This document shows positions 11,609 through 22,850 of a DNA stretch of 64,000 bases, in pieces; the first letter of the stretch is position 1, and every line of letters begins with the position of its first letter. Made by a program: the position numbers and the translations under genes. The notes under the pieces were generated by a model. The model searched no databases. It worked only from the letters and a program-made list of their open reading frames with translations, and was not told the origin of the DNA. Source of the DNA: Platanthera guangdongensis (taxonomy: Eukaryota; Streptophyta; Magnoliopsida; Asparagales; Orchidaceae); NCBI GenBank assembly GCA_039583875.1, contig CM077158.1, positions 126,623,221 through 126,687,220 on the forward strand, given 5' to 3'.

Positions 11609-12679
11609 TGTTGGTTCTACCATGATGATCTGTAAGTGATCAAACATGTAGTCTCACTTCCAACGCAGTATGAGCCTATGAGGTCGCACATAAGAGTTTT
11701 GAAGAAGTTGAATAGGTTTGTGTTGGCCTTGCTCATATGTGATATGAGTGAAGGATCAAGCTTATGACGTTCTGTACATGGTGGAATTTCATTCCGGGAC
11801 ATGTATTATGAATATGGGTCGACTGGTATGTAGTCGGTTGAAGCTAAGGGAAATACGTCGAGTATGGGTAAGGGGTTCGACGAATGGGCTGGATTCGTAG
11901 AGTATCATCGTGATCATTCAACGATTCGTCGAATATTGAAATAATATTCGATGATTCGTCGTGTATCGTCGTGACTACTCTTCAATCCGCCGTGTTTCGT
12001 CGTGACCATTTGCCGATTCGTCGTGTATCGACCTGATACTCACTGAATTCTGTCTCGACGGTTTATTTCTTCTATGTAAGGGTCGTCTGTTCTTTGCTGT
12101 CATTGGTCGGTTCAGTTCAAGGTATAAATAGGATTTTACTGTTGAACGCAATAGAGGACTGTCCATTCCCGACATAATCCTGCGACGGCGATTTCCTCAC
12201 GACGGAAGTGTTCCGATTCCGCGACCGTCGTCGATCCCGCCGACTACCGACCGCCGCTTGTCGCCGCCGACTGTCCGCCGTCCCTAGCCGCCGCAGGAAA
12301 GTATTTCCTAGGCGTCGTCTTCGTTATTGCCGCCTCTCCTTGAACGGATCTAGTAATCCATGGAGTCGTTGAGGGCAAGCCTCTTTCCGACCTAGATCTT
12401 GTGCGACAAGAGTCTATGGTTCTCCATGCTTGTGTGGATACCCGTAGAGGCATGGATACTATTCTACTCTCGAAACTCCGGCCGTTGCCGTTCGTTGGAT
12501 TTCTTCGAAGCACCTAGGTTGAGTATCGACTCAATCCCACAAAGGTATTATTTATTTATTGCAACATTACTTCTTGATTATTGGTCATTGCAAGATCCAC
12601 AAATTACTTTAGGGTTTTCCTTGTTTTTATTATTTCCGCTGCGCACACAAGTGTTGTGCCACCCCAGTAAAACCCAACA
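11609..12679 (+). repeat. Copia 3' LTR (1071 bp)
   Basis: It runs from TGTTGGTTCTAC to AAACCCAACA, with inverted ends TGTTGG/CCAACA, next to the polypurine tract. TATAAATAGG is at 12123-12132. The partner 5' LTR is not in the window, so no target duplication can be checked. Confidence 0.8.
11843..12132 (+). promoter_or_regulatory. U3 array of TTCGTCG/CGACGAA motifs with TATA box
   Basis: Between 11843 and 12065 the motif TTCGTCG, its complement CGACGAA and near variants (TACGTCGAG, TATCGTCGTG, TTTCGTCGTG) recur about ten times, roughly every 15-30 bp. GGTATAAATAGG follows at 12121-12132. It has the same layout as the other LTRs here but a different motif. Confidence 0.65.
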
Positions 12680-13415
12680 AAAACTCTCCTCAATACTTTG
12701 CAATTTCAGCTCAGATTCAACCTGACATTCCTGGGATAACTCACTAATAACATATTCATTAGATATTAAATGTAGTTTTCCTGTGAGGTCATTAGAGGAA
12801 TTATCAAGGGGTTCAGGAATTAATTGAAAAAAAGGTGTCAGAAAAAGTGCGAGTGATCCTTGTGTCACTCCTATTAGGTTCATAGTATGGATCGTTGTCG
12901 GAAATGTAGACATCGCTGCAGGAAATAGATGAGCTGCACGGGGCTTCAATAATGAGTTGGATTTCCTTTACAGGTGATGAGATGAAAACCTCATCACTAG
13001 GGAGACTTTCCCTCCATACAACTCAACTCAGCTTTAGGCTCCTCCTGCAAAATTGAATAATTGACAATATCAAGGGACATATTTGTAATAGATTCAAGAA
13101 AAACTGGAGGATCAATAATACTAGAGATATACGCTTCGTTTGGTACTACATTGGTAGTCGTAAACGCATGAGTTAAACTTTCGTTCTTTAATGACCACCT
13201 AAAAAACTTCGTCATTTTGAACATAAAAGTGAATGAAGTTCCTTAGGTGGGCGTTAACGAATGACCATTTAATTCTCATGTTCATGACCTCCACCACTGT
13301 GTCAAACAGAGCCATAATTGGTTAACTTCAAATTTTCCTCCAAATTTGAATCTAACAATAGTAAGGATGCTATTAGGGAAGGGGGTTTCAAAATATCATC
13401 ACAAGGATCAATAAG
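12680..13415 (-). pseudogene. Left part of an interrupted minus-strand ORF, function unknown
   Basis: On the minus strand, open stretches (13415-13302, 13224-12997 and 12949 to about 12680) have ordinary protein-like, hydrophobic and acidic composition with no recognised domain. They are the downstream continuation of the ORF at 20818-21144, because the Copia element at 13416-20812 with its ATAAG duplication sits exactly between them. The upstream Copia LTR ends at 12679 and probably truncates the sequence on that side. Stops separate the stretches. It may be an old Gag-like or domesticated sequence, or a host gene; I cannot decide. Confidence 0.4.
13411..13415. repeat. Target-site duplication ATAAG (right copy 20813-20817)
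   Basis: ATAAG precedes TGTTAAAATT at 13416 and follows the terminal CA at 20812. Confidence 0.9.
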
Positions 13416-15016
13416 TGTTAAAATTTTCTCAAGATGGTCAGCAAGATAGCTCAAACTCCAAATTAATATCTTCGGCACTACCCAGTTCACACTTTGACCT
13501 AGCGGAAAAACAGGGAGCAAGCTCAACACACCAAGCACATGGAAGAACAAACAGATCTTATATTCATTTAACTTCTTTACATGGGGAGGTATACGTAGAG
13601 AGACATGATTTCGCTAGTACAAACAGCTGTAACAGAAAGCACAAAAACAAGTCGGGCGGACAGCTCTGGAAACCGCCGAGACCGCCGAAGTCGCCAAGAC
13701 CGCCGAACCCGCCTGAGCTGCTGCAACACGCTGAATAGCCACGGAGTCCGCCGAAGCCGCGAGGCCGTGCGGACACACCGTTATTCGCCTACTGCTGATG
13801 AACTGAAGAACAGACCGACTACCCGCCTGCGCCTGTCGGACAAGTTATTGGAACTTGCAAACGTTGAAGCAGAAAACTGACAAGCCGCAGAGCGACCTGC
13901 TGAGACCGCAGAGACCGCGCACTTCCAAGTACTGACTGAAGTCAAAGCCAAACTCCTGGCTCCTTGAAGCTAACCGCGCGACCTGCACACAGCAAACCGT
14001 CAGCTCTACTCAACCCGCGCGGACAGAAAACGCATACCGCAGTAATTTGCCCAAGCCCAACTTACTGTTCACTCAGTTACTGTATACGTGTCGGGGGGGG
14101 TCCTATTTATAGGAGAGGTGAGCAGTGTGGTCACCGCCCTAGAGATAGATACACTGCCCCAGCTCGCGCGGTAGCAAAACACCGTCCGCTGAGTCCGCAA
14201 GGACTTAGCCGGATTCCAAGGACCAAACTGCCAGGAGCAAGACACCTTTGGGCGAACCCTCATCAGTCTGCCCAGACTATGCGGACAAGGCATCAGCCCG
14301 CAAAGCCTCCAAACACCGCAGGACAGCATCCCCCTTCAGTGACTGTCCGCACACCAAGAGGCAGTCCGCATATCACCATAGCAATGCCTCCATCCGCCAC
14401 AAGCCCACGACCAAAGGCAGTCCGCCCGGTCAACAGCGGGCTTGGCGGATACTGCGGACACCCTGGTCTTGTCACAGAGTGTGACCAAGTCCAGAAAAGC
14501 ACCAAAGGCCTAACGCGAGCTTGATGGACAAGGCTCAGTCCGCCAACAGCTGCCCAAACGGCCAACCTCCAGACTCCACACTTCAGTCCGCCACAGCGAC
14601 ATCACTGTTGTACCACCAAAGCTCGATAAGGCCTCTGCCAAGCTCTAAGGCTAGTCCGCAACAGCGAACACCGCGGATACTCCAGTCCGCAAGCCTCCCG
14701 TGGATAGCACCCAATACGCCGATTTAACAAAAGCTTGCAACATGGCCACTGAGAAACATACACCAGTCCGCAAACCTGCATCCGCTCAGGCCGCTCCTTG
14801 GCTAAACCAATCAGCCAACGACCTACCCGCAGATAACAGTCCGCCCAGGCCGCAGTCTTAAACCACACAAGCCGCTCAGAAGAACAGCCATCTTCCACTA
14901 GACCTATCACCAGGTCGCATAACAACAGTCTGCCCAGTCCGCCCAGTCCACCGGATCTGTCCGCTCAGGCCGCCCGGCCTGTCCCATCAACCACTTCCAC
15001 TTCACAAAATTCAACA
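13416..15016 (-). repeat. 3' LTR of the minus-strand Copia element (1601 bp)
   Basis: On the plus strand it runs from TGTTAAAATT to AAATTCAACA. The minus-strand TATA box (CCTATAAATAGG) is at 14102-14113. U3 (right of the TATA) is packed with GTCCGC/GCGGAC. Confidence 0.9.
14102..14990 (-). promoter_or_regulatory. U3 array of GTCCGC/GCGGAC motifs with TATA box
   Basis: To the right of the minus-strand TATA box (14102-14113), GTCCGC and its complement recur dozens of times up to the LTR edge, for example AGTCCGCCCAGTCC near 14935. Diverged GACCGCC/GTCGCC forms also occur left of the TATA (13665-13960). The other LTR holds the same array (about 19985-20765). Confidence 0.7.
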
Positions 15017-15796
15017 CTCCCCCTTGAAGTCAGAAGTGGTGACCAAGCCCAGCAAGCTGCGCAACCGCTCAAAAGGCCCCTTCGACAATGGCTTCGTGAA
15101 GATGTAAGCAAGATTACCTTCACTCCGAACATGCCCGACCAGCAGAGATCCCTCCAACACCTTCTCCCTTATGAAGTGGTGGTCAATCTCAATGTGCTTG
15201 GTCCTAGCATGACACACTGGATTGTTTACCAGCTTGAGAGCACTCTCATTCTCACCCCGGAGTAAAGTTGGCCCTTGCACTTCTTCATGCACATCCTCTA
15301 TAAGCCTCCTCAACCAGATGGCTTCCCGAGAAGACAAGGCCGAAGCGTTATACTCTGCCTCCATAGTTGAAACGGACACCGAGTCCTGCTTCTTGCTACA
15401 CCACGAGATGTTAGCTGAACCGCAAGTGAACACATAACCTGAAGTTGACCTCCGATCATCCGAATCACCGCCATAGTCAGCATCCGTGTACTCAAACAAA
15501 GCAAAGTTCGAGTCCCTTTTATAGAGGAGTCCCATGTCAGAAGTTGACTTGACATACTTCAAAACGCTCTTAGCCGCCACTAGATGAGACTTCCTTGGTT
15601 CAGCCATAAACTGACTTACTCGGCCAACAACGTAAGCAATGTCTGGCCTTGTAATCGTCAGGTAGATCAAGCTCCCAACAAGAGCTCTGAACACCAAGGG
15701 GTCAGGAAGAATCCTTCCCTCATCTCGTCGAAGCTTCAGCCCATGTTCTAGTGGAGTAGAGCAACTCTTCCCTTCGCCCATTTCGAACCGCTTCAC
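15011..15796 (-). pseudogene. Copia RT C-terminus and RNase H
   Basis: This open frame of 261 codons runs through the end of RT (ALVGSLIYLTITRPDIAY, FMAEPRKSHL, LKYVKSTSDMGLLY) into RNase H (EYTDADYGGD, RRSTSGYVF, STMEAEYNA, ENESALKLVNNPVCH, RTKHIEIDHHFIRE, FTKPL). The normal stop is at the polypurine tract. This is the best preserved piece of the element. The copia RNase H acidic residues (TDADY, MEAEY) are visible. Confidence 0.85.
15017..15029 (-). other. Polypurine tract (minus strand)
   Basis: Minus-strand CTTCAAGGGGGAG abuts the 3' LTR. It overlaps the last codons of the polyprotein. Confidence 0.85.
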
Positions 15797-15883
15797 AATG
15801 CGATCTGCATATCCTCTTTGGCAAATGAGTATGCGGCTCTTCTTCCTCTTAACTTCAAGACCGAGAAAGTGATGAAGCTCTCC

Positions 15884-16390
15884 CTAGTCCTTCATCTCGA
15901 AGCGTATAGCAAGCTCAACCCTGAGCCTTGCTACTTCCTCCTCCGAATTTCCTGTGATGATCATATCATCCACAAACAGTAGGACCAAGACTTGAAGCTC
16001 CCCCTTCTTCTTGATGAACAAGCTGGAATCTGAGTTGGAAGCAAGATGACCGCAGAACTGCAAGTACTCTGCTATATTTCTATACCAAGCTTTAGAAGCT
16101 TGCTTCAACCCATAGAGAGCCTTCCTGAGCTTGAAGACATAGCCCGGATGATCTTCAGAAATAAATCCAAGTGGCTGATCTGTGAAGATGTCTTTATCAA
16201 TTTCTCCATAAAGAAATGCATTCTTTACATCAAGCTGCCACATCCTCCATCCCTTTCTTGCAGCCAAGGCAATCACCACTCTAACTGAAGATCTTTGCAA
16301 CCGGACTAAACGTCTCCTCGTAGTCTTCTCCGTACTGTTGTGAGAATCCTCGAGCGACCAGGAGAGCTTTATATCTATCAATTCTCCCAT
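15884..16390 (-). pseudogene. Copia reverse transcriptase, core
   Basis: RT motifs are in order: LDVKNAFLYGEID, QPLGF, KLRKALYGLKQASKAWY and the catalytic box FVDDM (15965-15976), a variant of the usual YVDDM. It is separated from the N-terminal RT part (16281-16718) and from the C-terminal part (15011-15796) by frameshifts. Confidence 0.85.
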
Positions 16391-16718
16391 CGGCCTTCTT
16401 CTTTAACTTAAACACCCACTTGCAAGTTACTGGAGTAATGTTATCAACCTTGGGCATAAGGTCCCAGGTTTCATTCTTTTTGGGAGGAGCGATCTCCTCC
16501 TTCATGACATCTTCCCACTCCTTAACTCTAGTAGCCTCATTGAAGTTTGCAGACTCTCGCTCATCCAGAGGACCTACAAAGAAGCAGGAGACAAAGCTCA
16601 CTGCATTCCCATCACAGTACCGAGCTGGTGGCTTAATAACCATCTTCGATCTCCGAAGGGTCGGCTCCTTGCTTACTAATTCCGTTGCTTCTTCGGGCTC
16701 AACTCCTACTTGGGGCAA
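16281..16718 (-). pseudogene. Copia integrase tail and RT N-terminus
   Basis: The frame carries the linker [16 protein letters not shown], then the start of [52 protein letters not shown] and ETFSPVAK. It overlaps the next fragment in another frame, so an indel lies at about 16290-16380. Confidence 0.8.
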
Positions 16719-17239
16719 GCATTGAGCAGTGCTCCCCTGCTTCCTGAGCCAGAAAGCTCAGCCTCATAGTTTGAAGCAACGGGAGCTGCTGGTGAAACAG
16801 CAAGCTCCTCTTCGAGGCCTTCAGCAGCCACCAAGGGTTCCTCATCAACCTTGCTATCAGACAGCTCAACTAAGCCTCCACCATACGACATCAGTTCGTC
16901 AAAGACAACATCTCTTGATACAACAAACTTCTTCGTCGCTGGGTCCATGCATTTCCATCTCTTCTACCGCTCATCGTTGCCAACAAAGACAAACTTCCTT
17001 GTCTTTGCATCCAGCTTAGTCCATGAAGCATCCGGGACATGCACATAGCAAGTTGAACCGAACACCCGAAGGTGTCCCACACTTGGCTTCTCCTTCAGCA
17101 ACAACTCAATAGGAGTCTTCATATTGATCGGGCTGAGTGGCATCCTGTTGATGACATAAGAAGCACAAGGCATTCCCTCCGCCCAAAAGGACCTTGGGAT
17201 GTCTTTCGCATGAAGCCAGCATTTGCATGTCTCCATCAA
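16706..17239 (-). pseudogene. Copia integrase C-terminal part, frameshifted
   Basis: There are two frames. 16964-17239 reads SFWAEGMPCASYVINRMP, TPIELLLKEKPSVGHLRVFGSTCYVHVP and RKFVFVGNDE, the post-catalytic integrase and GKGY-like tail. 16706-16948 continues with DPATKKFVVSRDVVFDE and an acidic linker. The frame break lies at about 16950. Confidence 0.8.
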
Positions 17240-17259
17240 ATGACGGATCTTCCGCTCCG

Positions 17260-18369
17260 CTACTCCATTTTGTTGTGCAGTGTGAGCACAAGTGAGCTCT
17301 CGTTGGATCTCGTGCTTCCTGCAGAAGTTAGAAAACTCGGAGGAAATAAACTCACCCCGTTATCTGTTCTAAGCTTCTTGATCCGCAAGCCAAGCCGGCC
17401 TTCTACCAACTCCTTGAACTCCACAAACAAATGGAAGACTTCTGACTTCTCCTTCAAGAAATAAACCCAAGTATACCTTGAGTAGTCATCAATCAGGACA
17501 AGCATATATCTGCTTCCACCTAGGCTGGTCATGACAGTTGGTCCCATCAAGTCGCCTTGAATGCACTCCAATGATAGCTTGCTCCTTGTCTGTGATTTAT
17601 CAAACAGAAGGCGATGTGTCTTACCGTATTGACACCCCGCGCAAACATGCCCGTCACCAAAGGAGGATAGCTTAGATAGACCTCTCACCAAACTTCTACT
17701 AGCCATAGACTTCATCTTGTCCATGTCTACATGCCCCAGCCTCTCATGCCAGATAGCAGCGCTATCATTGGCTCTCATACGATCAACATAAGCATTAGTA
17801 GCAAGAACAAATAAGTTCTTGACCCTCCTCCCTATATGAGCAACATCAGCCTTAACTGCTGATACGTTGTGAAGAAACCTCACGTCTGTTGGCCCAAACA
17901 GAACCTGACAACCAGCATCTACTGGATTGGTCACCGAGAAGAGGTTCTTCTTCATGCCCGACACGTGATACACACTCCTTAATGTGAGTGGCCCTTGATC
18001 ACTACCCAAAAACACGACACCCTCTTTCTCTACTGCATAAACAGTGTTATCAGCAGTGATAATAGCTTCAATACCTGAGTATGCTTGCATGGAGGAGAAC
18101 TTCGATTTGTCTCCGGTGAGGTGATGACCACACCCTGAGTCCACGATCCACTCACCGTTGAAGTCCTCAGCAGACAAGGCACGGACACAAGTGCCCGTCA
18201 TGAAAGCTCCGCCCCATTCTGCTTCCTCACTCCTAGAGCAAGCTTCCTCCTTTCCTGCAGCATGCCCAGGCTGCAGCTTGACCTTGCAGTCTCGCTTGAA
18301 GTGCCCTCGCTGATGACACCGGTAGCACTTCAAGTTCTTCTTCCAGTCCTTTGGAGCAGCGCTCCTCTC
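17260..18369 (-). pseudogene. Copia Gag knuckle, protease and integrase
   Basis: In order: a CCHC knuckle (CYRCHQRGHFKRDC), protease with WIVDSGCGHHLTG (catalytic DSG at 18133-18141), the pre-integrase zinc region (IWHERLGHVDMDKM ... CAGCQYGKTHR) and the integrase core with QGDLMGP and LRTDNG. The frame is lost after LRTDNG at about 17340. It would cut the polyprotein and insert the cDNA. It is separated from the Gag frame upstream by a single in-frame TAG (18373-18375). Confidence 0.88.
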
Positions 18370-18372
18370 CGG

Positions 18373-19089
18373 CTAATATGAAGTTGAAGGCTCCGTCTCA
18401 CCAGCGACATGCTTGTTCTTCCTCCCTTCCCATCCTTTCTTATTCTTGCCTGAGAAGAGAGCTTCACTGCCTTCCTGATTGATATTAACTCCAGCCATCT
18501 GCCTTGCCAAGCTCTCCTGTGATGCAAGCAGGTTCTCAAGCTCCAGCAGAGATGGCTGAGTAGCCCAACCTTGAACAGATGTCACAAAGGCAACATACTC
18601 CTTCCACAAGCCGCGGATTATGTGTCTTTTCATCTTAGCCTCAGAGATAGGCTCATCAGGATCAAGTGCCGACAGCTCATCACACAAGCTCTTCATCTTC
18701 AGGAAGTACTTAGAGATGGTAAGGTCTCCTTGAGTTGTCATGGCCAACTCATTCTCCAGGAACTGAAGTCGTGCCACATTCTTCCTATTGAACAACTCAT
18801 CAATGGTTGTCCAAATATCTGCAGCCGACTCACATCCAATGATGTGATCAAACAGTTCTGGTGACACGGCCCTCTTGAGAATAAACTCCGTCTTAGCATT
18901 TATTTTTCTCCAGAGCCTAACCTGCTCAGCAGTACCAAACGCAGCAGTGACTTCCTGTCTATCGTCACCACCGACTACCTCCCACAGCTCCTCGCCAAGA
19001 AGATAACTCTTCATGCACGACTTCCACTTCTTGAAGTTAGTCGGCGTTAAGAGTTCAATGTCAAGACCTCTTGCATAACTCCCTTCCAT
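18373..19089 (-). pseudogene. Copia Gag (capsid region)
   Basis: This 238-codon frame starts at ATG 19089, 112 bp inside the primer site. It shows LLTPTNFKKWKSCMKSYL near the N-terminus and the UBN2-type region (ADIWTTIDELFNRKN, LQFLENELAMTTQGDLTISKYFLKMKSLCDEL). The TAG at its end is in frame with the CCHC knuckle that follows. It is either an inactivating mutation or, less likely, a readthrough stop. Confidence 0.88.
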
Positions 19090-19200
19090 TGCAACAATTG
19101 CTTGGAAAAACCTTCAGAAGCTCAAATCACCAACACAGGTTGATCACCACTCAAACACAGAGCACAACACTGGTTGAAGACCGCTCAAGCAACTGAACCT

Positions 19201-19213
19201 CCCTCTGATACCA
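19201..19213 (-). other. Primer-binding site (minus strand)
   Basis: Minus-strand TGGTATCAGAGGG directly abuts the 5' LTR end TTTTAACA. Confidence 0.88.
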
Positions 19214-20812
19214 TGTTAAAATTTTCTCAAGGTGGTCAGCAAGATAGCCCAAACTCCAAATTAATATCTTCGGCACTACCCAGTTCACACTTTGATCTAG
19301 CGGAAAAACAGGGAGCAAGCTCAACACACCAAGCACATGGAAGAACAAGCAGATCTTATATTCATTTAACTTCTTTACAAGGCGAGGTATACGTAGAGAT
19401 ACATGATTTCGCTAGTACAAACAGCTGTAATAAAAAGCACAAAAACAAGCCGGGCGGACAGCTCTGGAAACCACCGAGACCGACGACGTCGCCATGACCG
19501 CCGAACCCGCCCGAGCTGCTACAACACGCTAAATAGCCATGGAGTCCTCCGAAGCCGTGAGGCCGCGCGGACACACCGTTATTCGCCTACTGCTGATGAA
19601 CTGAATAACAGACCGTCTACCCGCCTGCGCCTGGCGGACAGGTTATTGGAACTTGCAAACGTTGAAGCAGAAAACTGACAAGCCGCAGAGCGACCTGCTG
19701 AGACCGCAGAGTCCGCACACTTCCAAGCACTGACTGAAGTCAAAGCCAAACTCCTGGCTCCTTGAAGCTAACCGCGCGACCTGCACACAGCAAACCGTCA
19801 GCTCTACTCAACCTGTGCGGACAGAAAATGCAGACCGCAGCAATTTTCACAAGCCCAACTTACTGTTCACTCAGTTACTGTATACGTGTCGGGGGGTCCT
19901 ATTTATAGGAGAGGTGAGGAGTGTGGTCACCGCCCTAGAGATAGAGACACTGCCCCAGCTCGCGCGCTAGCAAAACACCATCCGCTGAGTCCGCAAGGAC
20001 TTAGCCGGATTCCAAGGACCAAACCGCCAGGAGCAAGACACCTTTGGGTGAACCCTCATCAGTCCGCCCAGGCTATGTGGACAAGGCATCAGCCCGCAAA
20101 GCTTCCAAACACCGCAGGACAGCATCCCCCTTCAGTGACTGTCTGCACACCAAGAGGCAGTCCGCATATCACCATAGCAACGCCTACATCCGCCACAAGC
20201 CCACGACCAAAGGCAGTCCGCCCGATCAACAACGGGCTTGGCGGATACTGTGGACACCCTGGTCTTGTCACAGAGTGTGACCAAGTCCAGAAAAGCACCA
20301 AAGGCCTAACGCGAGCTTGGCGGACAAGGCTCAGTCCGCCAACAGCTGCCCAAACGGCCAACCTCCGGACTCAACACTTCAGTACGCCACAGCGACATCA
20401 CTGTTGTACCACCAGAGCTCGATAAGGCCTCAGCCAAGCTCTAAGGCTAGTCCGCAACAGCGAACACCGCGGATACTCCAGTCCGCAAGCCTCCCGCGGA
20501 TAGCACCCAATCCGCCGGTTTAACATAAGCTTGCAACACGGCCACTGAGCAACATACACCAGTCCGCGAACCTGCATCCGCTCAGGCCGGTCCTTGGCTA
20601 AACCAATCAGCCAACGCCCTACCCGCAGATAACAGTCCGCCCAGGCCGCGCTCTTAAACCGCACAAGCCGCTCAGAAGAACAGCCAGCTTCCACTAGACC
20701 TATCACCAGGCCGCATAACAGCTGTACGCCCAGTCCGCCCAGTCTGCCGGATCTGTCCGCTCAGGCCGACCGGCCTGTCCCATCAATCACTTCCACTTCA
20801 CAAAATTCAACA
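19214..20812 (-). repeat. 5' LTR of the minus-strand Copia element (1599 bp)
   Basis: It is nearly the same length as the 3' LTR, with scattered substitutions. The TATA box is at 19898-19909 and the GTCCGC/GCGGAC array lies right of it. The outer end CA at 20812 is followed by ATAAG. Confidence 0.9.
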
Positions 20813-20817
20813 ATAAG

Positions 20818-21144
20818 ACTGTAAGTAAACACATCTATCGTCCTCCCAAGAAAACATGGAGGAACCTCATATATCTCCTCAACAACTATAGGAATAATGT
20901 AAGGAGTGGAGAATGGTAAGACAGTGATTCCCAGCTTATCATCCTCCTCCATTTGCAATTTTAATTGATCACAATCCTTCACAGCGTGATCCGTGCTTTG
21001 ACAGTACAAGCACCGCTTCCCAGTAGGTTTCGGTCTCAGCGAAGCCAAACCACCAGGTAATAGCGATGATCGCATTGGAGATGCATTATTATAATAGGTA
21101 GGTTCATTTTGTGAAGATTCGAAAGATGTGGATTGTCCATACAA
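20818..21144 (-). pseudogene. Right part of interrupted ORF with CCHC zinc knuckle
   Basis: The minus-strand frame contains KRCLYCQSTDHAVKDCDQ, a C-x2-C-x4-H-x4-C zinc knuckle, followed by an acidic and then hydrophobic region that runs into the Copia LTR. Across the insertion the frame continues from 13415 leftwards for about 35 more codons before a stop. A single CCHC knuckle suggests a nucleic-acid-binding protein, either a retroelement Gag (then an old gypsy relic) or a host or domesticated protein. Nothing decides between these. Confidence 0.5.
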
Positions 21145-21485
21145 TGAGCCTTGCAGATTATAATTACGGCTTCCTAGATAGCAATCATCACTAGCATGAT
21201 TATAAGGTCCACACCATTTTCATTACCATACATATTTGTGCGGAGATGGATTCAAAATAACAGAAGTAGAATAGAGCTTCACTACACATGATTATGAAAT
21301 TAAACTTGATTGAAATTTGATTTTAAAAAATATTTGAAAAACTTGGAGAAAGAATATACAAGTACAATGAATATTAACTGAAAAGAAACCTTAATACCTA
21401 AATCTTCATAACGAAAAATCACACTTGTCGTTTTTCTGGCAACTGTGCCAAAAACATCATCGCTCTGCGGCCTCCACCCACACAT
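21145..21485. other. No gene seen
   Basis: AT-rich DNA without a convincing ORF. It probably carries on the decayed sequence to which the zinc-knuckle ORF belongs. Confidence 0.4.
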
Positions 21486-22850
21486 GGATAAGGCGTCGGT
21501 TGTGAACTAGTCAAAGTAATAAAAAACGAAGGATAAATCTTCGGATATCAAATCTCTCAAAGAACACGGCTTGGAGAATTAATCGTTAAGAAATTCTAGG
21601 AATGAAGGCGGTTATGGAAGCGTTAATTTAGTGTTTGCTTTCATAAAGCACGATTGCATGGAAATGAAAAACCAAAACTACGAGTGAGGGTCGCCCACAC
21701 CTATTTGCTCAAAACGATTGCTTGATTAAGTGTTGCCGACACCTCTTAGCATCAACGACGACAAACATGGATGAGAACATCAACAAGAACATGAAAGTGA
21801 AAACAAACAATCATGCATAATATTGAGAAATATAAAGCAATGCAAGATAAACTAAATGTTCACACAAACATAGCATCATCCAAACATTCATAATAATGGA
21901 GATACTCACCATGAAATCTAGAGGAGTGGAAGTAGAGAAAAATATACAAAGGATGATTGAGTATGTTCCTCGGATACCAACGGAACCTCCGAAGTCGGGG
22001 CTTTGTCCTGTGGTAGTCCTTATTTGTGTTCGGGCACGTGCAAGCTGTCACCTCCCACACAAACCATCCCCATCTTCTCGATGGTCTGCAAGCATCCGCG
22101 TCGATCTCCCCTTTTTCCTTGCTTGGGGATTTTCAAAGTAATTGCGAGAAAACTCCTCATTTAAGCTCTGGAAAGCTTGGATGGGGCCAAGGGCACAAAC
22201 ACCCCTTTTAGGACCGAAAACGACGAGGTTGAGTGAAAAAGAATGAAGGATCCAGAACTCCGATCAAAATGATGTACTTATAGTCCGTCAACAAACAATG
22301 GTCACACGATTAAATACACGGTAGTGCGTCCGGTCGTGCGCGAAGAAATAAAATATGTGTGAAAAAAAAACCCTAGCAACCAGACGACGATCGTGGACGA
22401 TATGTATCGCACGATTGTGCATGAAGAATGTCACATGAGTAAATTTAGAACTCTATAAAACATGATTATAGAGTGCGCACGGTCATGCGTGAAGAAATCT
22501 GCACAGTCATGCGAATGATTGTCGTGTGTATTAGACCACGCATGGTCGTGCACAAACAGACACAGGAGTAAAACCCAAACAATCCAAATTTGGGAAGTTA
22601 TGGTAAATGAACATGCACGATCGTGCACGAGTAATTGCTCGCGATCATGCAAAACTCTTAAATGCACACCAGACGTGCATTTAGAGTGCACACGGTCGTG
22701 CTTGACTAAAACACATGAGCAGTCTTGAAATATAATATTTTTAAAGGCGTGAATACGTATGGTCGTGCAACAATCACCACACGATCATGCGTGGTGACAG
22801 TAAGTTTCAACGTTGCAACTCAAACTCCCAATCAACCACAAATAACATTG
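21486..22850 (-). repeat. Probable minus-strand LTR A (boundaries uncertain)
   Basis: It has a minus-strand TATA-like box (CTATAAGTA, 22275-22283) with a GCACGRYCGTGC motif array to its right. About 700 bp to its left is a segment, TATCAAATCTCTC...GAACACGG (21546-21569), that recurs at 23915-23938 in the same position relative to the next TATA. The repeated arrangement implies two related LTRs. No TG/CA ends were identified with confidence. Confidence 0.5.
22275..22810 (-). promoter_or_regulatory. Array of GCACGRYCGTGC-type palindromes with TATA-like box
   Basis: About a dozen variants of GCACG-(A/G)(T/C)-CGTGC, including the perfect TGCACGATCGTGCA near 22615, lie between 22320 and 22800. 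They are upstream, in the minus sense, of CTATAAGTA. Confidence 0.6.

Larger units (their letters stand above)
13416..20812 (-). mobile_element. Complete but defective Ty1/copia element, minus strand
   Basis: It is 7397 bp with 1.6 kb LTRs (13416-15016 and 19214-20812), ATAAG duplications, and the primer site (19201-19213) and polypurine tract (15017-15029) in the correct minus-strand places. Reading right to left: Gag with UBN2 and CCHC knuckle, protease, integrase, RT and RNase H, the standard copia order. The frame is broken by one in-frame TAG in Gag and several frameshifts in integrase and RT. It is inserted into the unknown ORF of 12680-13415/20818-21144. Confidence 0.92.

Noticed and set aside
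13564..14925. Long overlapping frames on both strands in the copia LTR
   Set aside because: The LTR is GC-rich with GTCCGC repeats, which suppress stop codons. The same frames recur in the partner LTR (19362-20706) and none matches a protein family.
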